DNA from: Pseudoalteromonas sp. T1lg75
GTDB taxonomy: Bacteria > Pseudomonadota > Gammaproteobacteria > Enterobacterales > Alteromonadaceae
Reading direction: 5' to 3'
DNA length: 64,000 bases
Assembly: GCF_002964705.1 (NCBI RefSeq)
Contig: NZ_PQCD01000015.1
Coordinates: 186,001-250,000, forward strand
Shown here: positions 1-10,550 of the stretch, piece after piece
Numbering within the stretch: the stretch's first letter is position 1
Layout of the letters: each line of letters starts with the position of its first letter
The notes under the pieces: generated by a model
What the model was told of the DNA's origin: nothing
Databases searched by the model: none
The model's input: the letters and a program-made list of their open reading frames with translations, nothing else
Made by a program: the position numbers and the translations under genes

Positions 1-1
1 C

Positions 2-859
2 AAGGTGATCCCGGCGCGCATGCACGGCAATAAGGCTTCCGGCGGTAAGGTGGAAGTGCTGGTTGAGCGAGTTTTGGATGATAAGCGGGTTTTGGCTCAT
101 GTGCGCTCAAGCAAGTCACCTAAGCCTGGCACCATGCTGCTGCTTGAAGGCAAAGCCGAAATGGAAATGCTCGGCCGCCAGGGAGAGCTTTTCGAACTGG
201 AATTAAAGGGCGAGGGTTCGGTGCTGGAGACCTTGGAACAAATTGGTCATATGCCTTTGCCGCCTTATATCGACCGTCCGGACAATGACGAAGATAAGCA
301 GCGCTATCAGACCGTTTACGGTGAAAAACCCGGTGCCGTGGCGGCGCCGACCGCTGGCTTGCACTTTGATGAAGCGCTGATGCAGCAGCTAAAAGACAAG
401 AATGTTGAGATGGCCTTTGTCACCCTGCATGTGGGAGCTGGCACCTTTCAGCCGGTGCGCGTAGAGAGCGTTACCGATCACCATATGCACTCGGAATACA
501 TTGAAGTGCCAGAAGAGGTGGTGGCCGCAGTGCAGGCCGCTAAAGCGCGCGGCGGTCGAGTTATCGCCGTGGGTACAACCTCGGTGCGTTCTTTGGAGTC
601 GGCGGCGAAAATCGGTGGCGGCGAGCTTAAAAGCTACTTTGGCGACACAGATATCTTTATTTTCCCTGGCTACCAATTCAATGTGATCGATGCCATGATC
701 ACCAACTTCCACTTGCCCGAGTCCACCCTGATCATGCTGGTCAGCGCCTTCTCGGGGCAAACGCATATTATGGATGCCTACCACGAGGCCATCAAAGAGC
801 GTTATCGCTTTTTCAGTTATGGCGATGCCATGTTCTTAACTAAAAAAACCGCTTCTTAA
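2..859 (+). CDS. queA: tRNA ribosyltransferase-isomerase QueA (5' end outside window)
   Basis: C-terminal part, about 285 residues, of S-adenosylmethionine:tRNA ribosyltransferase-isomerase. The enzyme moves the ribosyl group of SAM onto preQ1 in tRNA position 34, giving epoxyqueuosine. The family is about 345 residues long and the visible frame opens at the conserved KVIPARMHG segment, so roughly 60 residues lie to the left; the GTG at 5 is internal, not a start. Conserved stretches [27 protein letters not shown] and [11 protein letters not shown] are intact. An intrinsic terminator overlaps the stop codon. The next gene, tgt, acts one step earlier in the same pathway. Confidence 0.96.
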   Translation, partial: KVIPARMHGNKASGGKVEVLVERVLDDKRVLAHVRSSKSPKPGTMLLLEGKAEMEMLGRQGELFELELKGEGSVLETLEQIGHMPLPPYIDRPDNDEDKQRYQTVYGEKPGAVAAPTAGLHFDEALMQQLKDKNVEMAFVTLHVGAGTFQPVRVESVTDHHMHSEYIEVPEEVVAAVQAAKARGGRVIAVGTTSVRSLESAAKIGGGELKSYFGDTDIFIFPGYQFNVIDAMITNFHLPESTLIMLVSAFSGQTHIMDAYHEAIKERYRFFSYGDAMFLTKKTAS

Positions 860-872
860 GAGCGGTTTTTTA
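843..872 (+). terminator. Rho-independent terminator after queA
   Basis: Stem AACCGCT / AGCGGTT around 847-867 followed by a run of six T. The left arm overlaps the last codons and stop of queA. Confidence 0.85.
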
Positions 873-1005
873 TTACCCAAAAGTAAGGCCAGGCGTACAC
901 CAGGAATTACCCACTATGCAAAGGCCGGTGACTCGCTGGTATTTCTCCCCCTTTTATTTTTTCGATTTGCCCCAATTCATAGTATTGCCGTGCCAAAAAA
1001 GGTAG

Positions 1006-2208
<1,203 letters not shown>

Positions 2209-2211
2209 CTG

Positions 2212-2236
2212 CCAGCCCGCCTTTGAGCGGGCTTGC
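2212..2236 (+). terminator. Hairpin between tgt and yajC
   Basis: Perfect stem AGCCCGC / GCGGGCT at 2214-2233 with a 6-base loop. No T run follows, so it may be a processing or attenuation hairpin rather than a full terminator. Confidence 0.45.
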
Positions 2237-2288
2237 GTGTAAATTAAGACATTAAAATTAATAGTTACATACTGAAGGGGAACACCTG

Positions 2289-2627
2289 ATGAGTTTATTT
2301 ATTGCAAACGCTCATGCCAGCACAGCTGGTGCCGCACCTGCTGGTGGCGGTTATGAAATGCTAATCATGCTGGCTATTTTCGGCTTGGTATTTTATTTCC
2401 TAATCTACCGTCCACAGGCTAAGCGTGTAAAAGAGCACAAAAACCTAATGAGCGCCCTGGCCAAGGGTGACGAAGTACTTACGCAAGGTGGTTTAGTGGG
2501 TAAAATCACTAAGGTAGCCGAAGACAAAGACTTCGTAACCATCGCCTTAAACGACCAAGCTGAAGTGACTGTACAGAAAGCCTCAATTTCTGCAGTGCTA
2601 CCTAAAGGCACCATGAAGTCACTATAA
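2289..2627 (+). CDS. yajC: Preprotein translocase subunit YajC
   Basis: Small inner-membrane partner of SecDF, 112 residues, the usual YajC size. One transmembrane helix around residues 24-42 ([20 protein letters not shown]), ending in the typical YRPQ motif, followed by a cytoplasmic domain with the conserved [14 protein letters not shown] segment. A GAAGGGGA ribosome site lies before the ATG. secD follows 13 bases after its stop. Confidence 0.96.
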   Translation: MSLFIANAHASTAGAAPAGGGYEMLIMLAIFGLVFYFLIYRPQAKRVKEHKNLMSALAKGDEVLTQGGLVGKITKVAEDKDFVTIALNDQAEVTVQKASISAVLPKGTMKSL

Positions 2628-2640
2628 AAAGGAAAGATAC

Positions 2641-4500
2641 GTGTTAAATAAGTATCCTTTATGGAAGTATTTACTCGTGCTTTTAGTGCTTGCGGTAGGG
2701 GTGCTCTATGCCACCCCTAACATCTATGGCCGTGACCCTGCTATTCAGGTAACGGGCGCCAAAGGTGCCGACGCAACACTAAGCGCATTGGATTCGGTAA
2801 ATACCATCCTTAGCGAAAATAAAATTGAAACCAAATCGAGCAAGCTCGAAGACGGGCAAATCCTGGTTCGCTTTAAGAACGTAGAACAACAACTAAAAGC
2901 TCAGGACATCTTGCGCGACAATTTAAGTGAAGACTACATCTCAGCCATTAATATGGCCCCGGCGCAACCCGAGTGGTTGAAGTCGATTGGCGGTAACCCG
3001 ATGAAGCTGGGTCTTGACTTAAGTGGTGGTGTGCATTTCACCATGGAAGTAGACATGGTGACCGCAATGGACAATGCACTGAACCAGATGGAGCAGGACT
3101 TCCGCGCGGATTTACGTGAAGAAAAGCTACGCTATCGCACCATACGCCGAGTTGCGGGCAGTGATTCTGTGCAGGTTGTTATGCGCAGCGAAGAGGATAA
3201 AGGCGCGGCGGAGAAATTCCTGCAAGGCCGTTATCAGGGCTATCTGTTTAGCGACGATAGCAACAACGACAGTGGTTTTGTCGTAACCATGAGCGAGCTG
3301 CGCATAAAAGAGCTGCGCGATTACGCCATCAAGCAAAATGAAACCATTATTCGTAACCGTATTAACCAAATTGGTGTGGCCGAGCCAAACGTACAACGTC
3401 AGGGTGCTGAGCGTATTATCGTCCAGCTCCCGGGTGTACAGGACACGGCACGAGCCAAAGAAATCCTAGGTGCTACGGCTACTCTAGAGTTCCGCGAAGT
3501 AGATCAAGATGCGGATCCGGGCTTGGCCATGCAGGGTCGCGTGCCGCCGGGGACTGAGATCATCATGGACCGTACGGGTCGTCCCGTGGTGCTTAAAAAG
3601 CGTGTGATCTTAGAAGGTAGCCATATTACCGGTGCACAATCGAGCCTGGATGAATACCAGCGTCCACAGGTAAATATCTCACTCGATTCTAAAGGTGGCG
3701 CCAAGATGGATGCCTTCACCAAGCGTGCTATTGGCAAGCCGATGGCCACGGTATTTATCGAGTACAAGCCATCCGGTGAAGTGGATGCCAACGGTAAAGC
3801 CCTGCCGCCGATCAAGGTGGAAGAGGTAATTAACGTGGCCACCATTCAGGCGCGTTTAAACCGCAGCTTCCGTATTACCGGTCTGGATAGCCCGGCTGAA
3901 GCCCATAACCTCAGCCTGCTGCTGCGTGCCGGTGCTCTGGTTGCACCGATTCAAATCGTTGAAGAGCGTACCGTAGGTCCGAGCCTGGGTCAGGAAAACA
4001 TCGAAGCGGGGATGACAGCGGTCGTTCTTGGTTTTGCCTTCGTGCTGGCCTTTATGTTGCTGTACTACAAGGGGTTCGGCATGGTTGCCAACCTGGCGCT
4101 TGCTGCCAACCTGATTATGATTGTTGGTGTTATGTCGATGATCCCAGGCGCAGCCCTGACTTTACCTGGTATTGCCGGTATCGTACTGACAGTAGGTATG
4201 GCGGTTGATGCCAACGTACTTATTTTTGAGCGTATCCGTGAAGAGCTGGCCGATGGCCGCAGTCCGCAACAGGCGATTCACTTCGGTTACGACAGCGCCT
4301 TTAGCACCATTTTTGATGCCAATATTACCACCCTGATTGCTGCGGTTATTCTGTTTGCAGTGGGTACTGGTCCGATAGCTGGCTTCGCGGTAACGCTAGC
4401 GATTGGTATTTTGACCTCAATGTTTACGGCGATTGTCGGTACCCGTGCGGTGATCAACTTGATCGTTGGCGGTAAACGCATTGAAAAGCTGTCGATATAG
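2641..4500 (+). CDS. secD: Protein translocase subunit SecD
   Basis: Large membrane subunit of SecDF, which uses the proton gradient to pull secreted proteins through SecYEG. 619 residues, close to E. coli SecD (615). It starts with GTG after a GGAAAG ribosome site. Layout: N-terminal membrane helix (residues 5-25), large periplasmic P1 domain opening with [10 protein letters not shown], then the C-terminal helix bundle from about residue 455 with the [16 protein letters not shown] signature. Cotranscribed with yajC and secF (12-base gap). Confidence 0.97.
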   Translation: MLNKYPLWKYLLVLLVLAVGVLYATPNIYGRDPAIQVTGAKGADATLSALDSVNTILSENKIETKSSKLEDGQILVRFKNVEQQLKAQDILRDNLSEDYISAINMAPAQPEWLKSIGGNPMKLGLDLSGGVHFTMEVDMVTAMDNALNQMEQDFRADLREEKLRYRTIRRVAGSDSVQVVMRSEEDKGAAEKFLQGRYQGYLFSDDSNNDSGFVVTMSELRIKELRDYAIKQNETIIRNRINQIGVAEPNVQRQGAERIIVQLPGVQDTARAKEILGATATLEFREVDQDADPGLAMQGRVPPGTEIIMDRTGRPVVLKKRVILEGSHITGAQSSLDEYQRPQVNISLDSKGGAKMDAFTKRAIGKPMATVFIEYKPSGEVDANGKALPPIKVEEVINVATIQARLNRSFRITGLDSPAEAHNLSLLLRAGALVAPIQIVEERTVGPSLGQENIEAGMTAVVLGFAFVLAFMLLYYKGFGMVANLALAANLIMIVGVMSMIPGAALTLPGIAGIVLTVGMAVDANVLIFERIREELADGRSPQQAIHFGYDSAFSTIFDANITTLIAAVILFAVGTGPIAGFAVTLAIGILTSMFTAIVGTRAVINLIVGGKRIEKLSI

Positions 4501-4512
4501 GAGCAACTGAGC

Positions 4513-5457
4513 ATGCAATTATTAAAAGTAAAAGGCACCTTGCCATTTATGAAAGCACGCAAATTGGCGATGGGTTTCTCCATCTTGCTGATTTTTGCTT
4601 CTGTTGCGTCGTTTTTCGTTAAAGGTCTTAACTTTGGTTTGGACTTCACCGGCGGTACCGCCGTTGAAGTCGGCTTCTCGCAACCGGCGGAGTTAAGCAA
4701 TGTACGTAAAGTACTTGCTGAAAATGGCTTTGCAGAGGCTTCGGTGCAGTTATTCGGTTCCAGTAAAGACGTACTTGTGCGCCTTCCACCTCAGGGTGAA
4801 GGCGTAAAGGCCGAAGTGATTGGTAACCAGGTGATGACGGCACTAAAACAAGCCGATGCCGATGCGCAAATGCGTCGCATCGAGTTTGTTGGCCCAAGTG
4901 TGGGTGAAGACCTTAAAGAGCAGGGCGGTTTGGCCATGTTAACGGCGCTTATCTGTATCTTGCTTTATGTGGCGATGCGCTTTGAGTGGCGCTTTGCCCT
5001 AGGTGCGGTATTCGCGCTTTTCCACGATGTGGTGTTAACCATGGGCTTATTCTCACTGCTCGGTCTTGAGTTTGATTTAACCATCTTAGCGGCCATCTTG
5101 GCGGTAATAGGTTATTCACTCAACGATACCATAGTTGTATCCGACCGTATTCGTGAAAACTTCCGTAAAGTGCGTATCGACGATACCTTGCAGATCATCG
5201 ATATTTCACTGACGCAAACCCTGAACCGTACCTTGGTAACCTCAATCACCACCATCTTGGTATTGATTGCCTTGTTTGTATGGGGCGGACAGACCATTCA
5301 CGGTTTTGCTACGGCATTGCTATTTGGTGTGTTCATCGGTACTTACTCTTCAGTATACGTTGCCAGCTCGGTAGCCGTGGCGCTGGGTGTAAGTAAAGAA
5401 GACTTGATCCCGGTAGAAGTAGAAAAAGAAGGCGCGGACTTAGACGCCATGCCTTAA
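4513..5457 (+). CDS. secF: Protein translocase subunit SecF
   Basis: Second membrane subunit of the SecDF-YajC complex, 314 residues. N-terminal membrane helix, FGLDFTGGTAVEV segment opening the periplasmic domain, and a C-terminal five-helix bundle with GYSLNDTIVVSDRIREN, which is the SecF counterpart of the SecD signature. Last gene of the yajC-secDF operon; a strong terminator follows within 30 bases. Confidence 0.97.
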   Translation: MQLLKVKGTLPFMKARKLAMGFSILLIFASVASFFVKGLNFGLDFTGGTAVEVGFSQPAELSNVRKVLAENGFAEASVQLFGSSKDVLVRLPPQGEGVKAEVIGNQVMTALKQADADAQMRRIEFVGPSVGEDLKEQGGLAMLTALICILLYVAMRFEWRFALGAVFALFHDVVLTMGLFSLLGLEFDLTILAAILAVIGYSLNDTIVVSDRIRENFRKVRIDDTLQIIDISLTQTLNRTLVTSITTILVLIALFVWGGQTIHGFATALLFGVFIGTYSSVYVASSVAVALGVSKEDLIPVEVEKEGADLDAMP

Positions 5458-5478
5458 TCGCCTTTACCGCGATAACTC

Positions 5479-5512
5479 AAAAAAATGCCGCTTTTAAGCG
5501 GCATTTTTTTTG
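5479..5512 (+). terminator. Rho-independent terminator after secF
   Basis: Ten-base stem AATGCCGCTT / AAGCGGCATT with a short loop, flanked by A run and a T8 run. Confidence 0.9.
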
Positions 5513-5662
5513 TTAAGGGCTCGACGGGAGAAAACTCTCTCGGAAAAATGGCCGAGCCTTGTTCTGATTCGATGAATATGTGGAAAAATCAACCTTTTCA
5601 TGCAGTTGTCATATTTGACTGCTAGCCTATGCCACCGTTTGTGCTTTTGGTGTAGTAGGCCG

Positions 5663-7468
5663 GTGAATACGGACTTGATAGCAGAATTAACCTTGATATT
5701 GCGGCAGCGGTCGATCACCACCGTATTTCAGCCTATTTTCGATGTGACGAAACAACGAATTATAGGTTATGAGGCCCTAAGTAGAGGTCCGCAAGACAGC
5801 CCTTTACACGCTCCTGCCGTGTTGTTTTCCTGTGCCCAACAGGCACAGAGACTCTCTGAGTTGGAATTACTGTGCCGTGAGGCCGCCATTGCAACCTTTG
5901 CTGAGCTACAACTCGATGGTAAGTTGTTTTTAAATGTCAGCCCCAATACCTTGCTTGACCCCGCACACCCCAAAGGGCAAACGCTGCAGCTATTGCGAAA
6001 ATACGGCTTGGGGCCCCAACAGGTAGTCATAGAGCTCACCGAACAAGACAAGGTCGAAGACGCAGATCTCTTGCGCGTAGCGGTGGAACATTATCGCGAA
6101 CTAGGTTTTCATATTGCTATTGATGATCTGGGAGCCGGTTACTCGGGGTTAAAGCAGTGGTCAGAAATTCAGCCCGATATCGTCAAAATAGATAGGTATT
6201 TTATCGATCATTGTGATTTCAGCCCGGTCAAACGAGAATTTTTAAAATCCATTATCGATCTGGCCAAGGCCACCAACACCCAAGTGATTGCCGAAGGCAT
6301 TGAGCGTTTTGAGGAATTCCAACTGGTGACCCGCCTGGGGATAGGTAATGTTCAGGGTTACTTTTTGGCGTGCCCAAGTGTCCAACCGGAACGTCACTAC
6401 CGGCATCAACATATGCACGAGTCATGGCAGGCATGCGATCGGCGCGACCAGTCCTTAAGTATAGGCTGGTTGGCGGAGGCCAAACAGGTGTTGTGCCAGC
6501 ATACCTGTTGCCGTGAAGCGCAGCAGTTTTTTGCCGAAGACAAAAGCGTTTTCAGCGTGGTGGTGATCGATGCCGACCGTCGTCCGGTCGGGCTGCTTTA
6601 TAAAGAGCAGCTCTGTGAGCTATTTGCAACTCCCTATGGGCATGCACTGTATGATAAGCAGCCGGTCAGCGCCCTGATGGATTGCTCCCCCCTGGTTGTT
6701 GATGAGAGTGAGGCGCTGGACAGCGTCAGCCAGCAGATCACCGAAGGTGAGCTGGATATTCGTCGCCATATCATTGTCACTCGTGCCCAGGAATATCTCG
6801 GGGTGGTGCCGCTGCGCCTGATTCTCAAGCATATGACCGAGGAAAAGGTGCGCCATGCTCAGCATGCCAATCCGTTAACCATGTTGCCCGGAAATATAGC
6901 CATCAATGAGGCCATCGAACAACGTCTCCACACGGGCAGCTCCTTTACTTTGGCATATTTTGACCTCAATCATTTTAAGCCCTTCAATGACCTGTACGGT
7001 TATGCCAACGGCGATGGCGTAATTAAGTTGGTTGCGGAGCTAATACGGCGCCATACCCAGGCTGTTCCCTGCTTTGTCGGCCATATCGGTGGCGATGACT
7101 TTATGGTGGTGTTCGATGATGCCCAGGCGCAGGCAATTTGTGCCGCGGTTATCGCTGATTTTGACCGCCAGATTGTCAGTTATTTCAGCACCGAGCACAT
7201 CGCTGCCAAGGGGTATTGGAGTTGTGATAGGCAGGGACGGCGCCAGTTTATACCCTTGCTCTCATTGGCGGTTGGGTTAGTATCCCCCGATGTAAACTGC
7301 TGCCACAATGCTCATCAGGTCGCGACCTTGGCCGCCGATGCCAAAAAGGAAGCTAAGCGCCAGCTAGGGAGCCATGTGTTTTGCTGTCAACGCCGTAAGC
7401 CGGCAGCCCCCTTATATCGCTTACATCAGGATGAACTTGATGCTCAGCGCCATAGCCTAGGGGGTTAG
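5663..7468 (+). CDS. EAL-CBS-GGDEF cyclic-di-GMP signalling protein
   Basis: Cytoplasmic cyclic-di-GMP enzyme of about 600 residues with an unusual order: N-terminal EAL, central CBS pair, C-terminal GGDEF. The EAL half keeps the residues needed for phosphodiesterase activity: YEAL, LNVSP, IELTE, IDDLGAGYSGL, VKIDR, AEGIE and GNVQGYF. The middle section (VVVIDADRRPVGLL, HIIVTRAQEYLGVV) resembles two CBS repeats. The C-terminal domain has FDLNHFKPFND and GHIGGDDF, so the signature is GGDDF rather than GGDEF; cyclase activity cannot be judged from sequence. No membrane segment or signal peptide. I prefer the GTG at 5663 to the ATG at 5600 because homology begins there; the ribosome site is weak for both. 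Monocistronic. Confidence 0.85.
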   Translation: MNTDLIAELTLILRQRSITTVFQPIFDVTKQRIIGYEALSRGPQDSPLHAPAVLFSCAQQAQRLSELELLCREAAIATFAELQLDGKLFLNVSPNTLLDPAHPKGQTLQLLRKYGLGPQQVVIELTEQDKVEDADLLRVAVEHYRELGFHIAIDDLGAGYSGLKQWSEIQPDIVKIDRYFIDHCDFSPVKREFLKSIIDLAKATNTQVIAEGIERFEEFQLVTRLGIGNVQGYFLACPSVQPERHYRHQHMHESWQACDRRDQSLSIGWLAEAKQVLCQHTCCREAQQFFAEDKSVFSVVVIDADRRPVGLLYKEQLCELFATPYGHALYDKQPVSALMDCSPLVVDESEALDSVSQQITEGELDIRRHIIVTRAQEYLGVVPLRLILKHMTEEKVRHAQHANPLTMLPGNIAINEAIEQRLHTGSSFTLAYFDLNHFKPFNDLYGYANGDGVIKLVAELIRRHTQAVPCFVGHIGGDDFMVVFDDAQAQAICAAVIADFDRQIVSYFSTEHIAAKGYWSCDRQGRRQFIPLLSLAVGLVSPDVNCCHNAHQVATLAADAKKEAKRQLGSHVFCCQRRKPAAPLYRLHQDELDAQRHSLGG

Positions 7469-7583
7469 GCGAGCTTATTTTTAAGGCCTGGACTCATACC
7501 AAGCAAGGGGTGTTCATAAATTTAGCTATTTGCTTATTAGCCGCTGTTTGATAATCTGTGCCGCAGTTGAATCGAGGGTTGTT

Positions 7584-8387
7584 ATGAAGCTGCGCTTTTT
7601 GGGTTTTACAGTTGGGTTACTGGCCGCATCCATGGATGTTAATGCTCAAGGAGTGGGTGAGCAAAGCACTATGCGTGGGCACTGTGATGTCGAGCTGACA
7701 CATGGCCTGATCATCACTCAGGATACCATCCGCATCGTCGATAATAATCAAACTCGAGTACAGATAAATCAGGGCAATCAATTGCTGGTAAGAGGTCAGT
7801 GGATTGAGCTCGATGCAGCAGAAACGGAAATTCTTGAGCAATACAACCAGATGATCCGCGATACCGTCCCCGAATTGGTAGAGCTGGCCACTGATGGCGT
7901 TAATATCAGCCTGAGCGCGATAGAGAATGTGGTTAGCGGCCTTTCAGACAAAGAGCCTGAGGTGCTCAAAGCACAGCTTCAGTATGTGGAGCAGGCGTTA
8001 CGTAATAAATTCAAACGGGGTGATGACTTCTTTTATATAGCCCCCCAATCCTTGTCTAAGCTCGATGACTTTTTTGCCCAGGAAGTATCAAAAAAAATTC
8101 ATACCGCTATTCAGGGCTCGCTTGGCGCCATGTTGGTGGCATTAGGGGATGCGCTCGATTCCCGCGAGGGCAACATTGAGGAGCGTATCAGTGATGTTGG
8201 TGCGCGCATGGAAATCATTACCGCAGAAATCGATAAGTCTTTGCAAAAGAAAGCCGAGCAGTTGGCACTGAAGTCGGAAGAATACTGCAATTGCTTGAAT
8301 ATGCTTAACAACACCGAATCCAAGCTGCAAAAGCTGGTCCCCGAGTTAGCCGACTTTGACTTAGTGAAAATTAAGTCAGACAGTTAA
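7584..8387 (+). CDS. yggN: YggN-family (DUF2884) periplasmic protein
   Basis: Protein of 267 residues with a signal peptide (MKLRFLGFTVGLLAASMDVNAQ) and the YggN/DUF2884 pattern: an early Cys-containing beta strand (GHCDVEL), QLLVRGQWIELDAAE, then LEQYNQMIRDTVPE, a long helical middle, and a C-terminal Cys-rich helix (EYCNCLNMLNNTESKLQKLVPEL). Function in the family is unknown; periplasmic location follows from the signal peptide. The ATG at 7584 is chosen because it opens the signal peptide; an in-frame start at 7530 would add an unlikely leader. It lies between the EAL protein and the convergent yacG. Confidence 0.8.
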   Translation: MKLRFLGFTVGLLAASMDVNAQGVGEQSTMRGHCDVELTHGLIITQDTIRIVDNNQTRVQINQGNQLLVRGQWIELDAAETEILEQYNQMIRDTVPELVELATDGVNISLSAIENVVSGLSDKEPEVLKAQLQYVEQALRNKFKRGDDFFYIAPQSLSKLDDFFAQEVSKKIHTAIQGSLGAMLVALGDALDSREGNIEERISDVGARMEIITAEIDKSLQKKAEQLALKSEEYCNCLNMLNNTESKLQKLVPELADFDLVKIKSDS

Positions 8388-8450
8388 TCCCGAGGCATTC
8401 GAGCTGGCAAACCAAGAGAAGGGTCTGCGCCTCAGCTTGAGACGCTGCCC

Positions 8451-8690
8451 CTATTCTTTAAAGAAGCTCTCTTCATTTTGGGCCAACATGGCCTCGATTT
8501 CTTCGATAAAAGCACTGGCGTCCGCACTCTGAGGCTCATTACTTAGAGGCGTGGAAATGCTGTTTGACTCGGAAGACCACTCTCCCAAATCTATGAGTTG
8601 GCAGCGTTTGCTACAGAAGGGTCGATAAGGACTTTGGGGACCCCACTCGACCGCTTGTTGACAGGTAGGGCAGTTTACTTTCGCAGGCAT
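8451..8690 (-). CDS. yacG: DNA gyrase inhibitor / zinc protein YacG
   Basis: 79 residues with the four-cysteine zinc motif of YacG: CPTCQQ near the N-terminus and FCSKRC about 16 residues later, followed by IDLGEW. In E. coli YacG binds GyrB and inhibits gyrase; the C-terminal acidic tail here is longer. It is the last gene of the minus-strand pilus/coaE block. The ribosome site (GGAG) lies inside a strong hairpin directly before the ATG, see the separate entry. Confidence 0.93.
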   Translation of the reverse strand: MPAKVNCPTCQQAVEWGPQSPYRPFCSKRCQLIDLGEWSSESNSISTPLSNEPQSADASAFIEEIEAMLAQNEESFFKE

Positions 8691-8731
8691 CTACACTTGC
8701 TCCGCATAATCTTAGATGCGAGCAAGTGTAG
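8691..8731 (-). promoter_or_regulatory. Hairpin covering the yacG ribosome binding site
   Basis: A 16-base-pair inverted repeat with a one-base bulge and a loop of about 7: left arm begins CTACACTTGCT, right arm ends AGCAAGTGTAG. It begins 24 bases after the pilB-like stop codon and touches the yacG ATG on the mRNA. GGAG, the only good ribosome site, is in the 3' arm. There is no T run, so it is not a terminator. Confidence 0.6.
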
Positions 8732-8754
8732 CTAAGCACGAAGGCAATTGAAAG

Positions 8755-10434
8755 TTACAACAGTGTAACCCGGTTTATTTCGGTCAGAGAGGTGATACCA
8801 GCGGCAGCCTTATGAAGGCCTGATTCTCTAAGTGTGGTAAAGCCGTCCTTCATGGCGATCTCCTTTATCTCCATAGAGGTGGCGCCGTTCATAATAGCCT
8901 GAGAGATTTTTGGGCTGATCGGCAACAGCTCGTATAGGCCGATACGACCCTTGTAGCCTTCGGTGCACTCATCACAACCGACGGCTTTATACAGGGTCAG
9001 GTTTGCGATTTCTTTTTCGCTGTAGCCTTGGTTCAGCAACTCGTCGACCGGTAATTGCTCTGGCTCCTTACAATGCTTACACAGTCGTCTGGCAAGACGT
9101 TGGGCTATGACCAGGGTCACCGAGCTGGCGACATTATAGGCGGGCACACCCATATTAAGCAGCCGGGTAATGGTTTCTGGCGCCGAGTTGGTATGCAGGG
9201 TCGATAGCACCAAGTGACCCGTTTGTGAGGCCTTAATGGCGATTTCGGCGGTTTCCAGATCTCGCACCTCGCCCACCATCACCACATCCGGGTCTTGGCG
9301 TAGAAACGCGCGCAGGGCGTTGGCAAAGGTTAGATCGGCCTTGGGATTAATTTGTACCTGGTTAATGCCTTTAACGTTGATTTCCACAGGATCTTCCGCG
9401 GTAGAAATATTGCGTTCGGCCGTATTTAAAATGCTGAGGCCGGTGTACAGAGACACCGTCTTACCCGATCCGGTAGGTCCGGTAGCGAGGATCATGCCAT
9501 AGGGCTGAGCAAGGGCTTGCAAATATAATTGCTTTTGCTGCTCCTCAAAGCCCAAGCTGTCGATCCCTAGGGTGATATCCGAGGCGTCGAGTACCCGCAT
9601 TACGATTTTTTCACCCCAGAGTGTCGGCAGGGTGCTCACACGGAAATCTATCTTACGATGCTGCGACAGACTCAGCTTAATACGTCCATCCTGAGGCTTA
9701 CGCTTTTCGGAGATATCCAGCTTGGCCATCACTTTAATACGCGCGGCGAGACGATTGGATAAATTAAACGGCGGATGGGCCATTTCATGTAAAACACCAT
9801 CGATGCGAAAGCGAATGCGATATTCGCCATCATAGGGTTCAAAGTGCAGATCCGAGGCCTCACGATGAATGGCATCGCGCAGGATTTTATTGATGTAGAC
9901 AATGATGGGAGCGTCGTCATCTCGGGTTTCATGCTCATCGGCTGCATGATCGTCGTCTTCATGATGGATTTGACCCAGATCTTTGGCGTCTTCCTCGGAG
10001 ATTTTTAAGGCATGGGTGGCATCGAAGAGGTTTTCAATGATCTTATCGATTTGCTGATAATCACACAGCACCACATCACATTGCATGCCGGTACTGAACT
10101 CGTAGTTTTCCAGCGCTCCGTAATCGGTAGGGTCGGAAACGGCCAGCATTAGCCTATTCCCCTTTTGCGCCAAGGGAATAACGTGATGGCGGCGGATCAA
10201 ACGCTCTTTGAGCAGGCTTTTATCTATGCTTTGTTCATCAAACTGGCTGAGATCAAAATAGGGAACCCGAAAGAGTTCAACGCACTGAGTTAAAAGTTCA
10301 TTTTGACTCATATTACTGCAGCGCACGATAAGTTCGGCGGCACTGCGACAACGATCCTGTTCAAGCCTCACCTTGTCATTGTCAAGGCGCCCCAAGGTTA
10401 TAAACTTTCGGATCAAAGGAGAGTTAATGTTCAT
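8755..10434 (-). CDS. Second PilB-like type IV pilus assembly ATPase
   Basis: GspE/PilB-family secretion ATPase of 559 residues. N-terminal MshEN-like domain, acidic linker rich in D, E and H around residues 165-185, then the ATPase core: Walker A GPTGSGKT, Asp box EDPVE, Walker B region [12 protein letters not shown], His box [10 protein letters not shown], and the zinc tetracysteine (CKHC and CDEC). It is a close paralogue of the pilB at 13361-15055: the C-terminal two thirds align almost without gaps, while the N-terminal domain and linker differ. It occupies the place between coaE and yacG that usually holds zapD. It may be a duplicated extension motor or drive another pilus-like system; sequence alone does not say. 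Confidence 0.9.
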   Translation of the reverse strand: MNINSPLIRKFITLGRLDNDKVRLEQDRCRSAAELIVRCSNMSQNELLTQCVELFRVPYFDLSQFDEQSIDKSLLKERLIRRHHVIPLAQKGNRLMLAVSDPTDYGALENYEFSTGMQCDVVLCDYQQIDKIIENLFDATHALKISEEDAKDLGQIHHEDDDHAADEHETRDDDAPIIVYINKILRDAIHREASDLHFEPYDGEYRIRFRIDGVLHEMAHPPFNLSNRLAARIKVMAKLDISEKRKPQDGRIKLSLSQHRKIDFRVSTLPTLWGEKIVMRVLDASDITLGIDSLGFEEQQKQLYLQALAQPYGMILATGPTGSGKTVSLYTGLSILNTAERNISTAEDPVEINVKGINQVQINPKADLTFANALRAFLRQDPDVVMVGEVRDLETAEIAIKASQTGHLVLSTLHTNSAPETITRLLNMGVPAYNVASSVTLVIAQRLARRLCKHCKEPEQLPVDELLNQGYSEKEIANLTLYKAVGCDECTEGYKGRIGLYELLPISPKISQAIMNGATSMEIKEIAMKDGFTTLRESGLHKAAAGITSLTEINRVTLL

Positions 10435-10550
10435 AAATTACCGATATAACGCAAGCTGGATGTAATTATAATAAGCTTTTAACAAACTAAGTTATTACAG
10501 GTTATATCGTTATTGTTGCCTATCTGCACGAGAATGCAACTTAACTCTGT

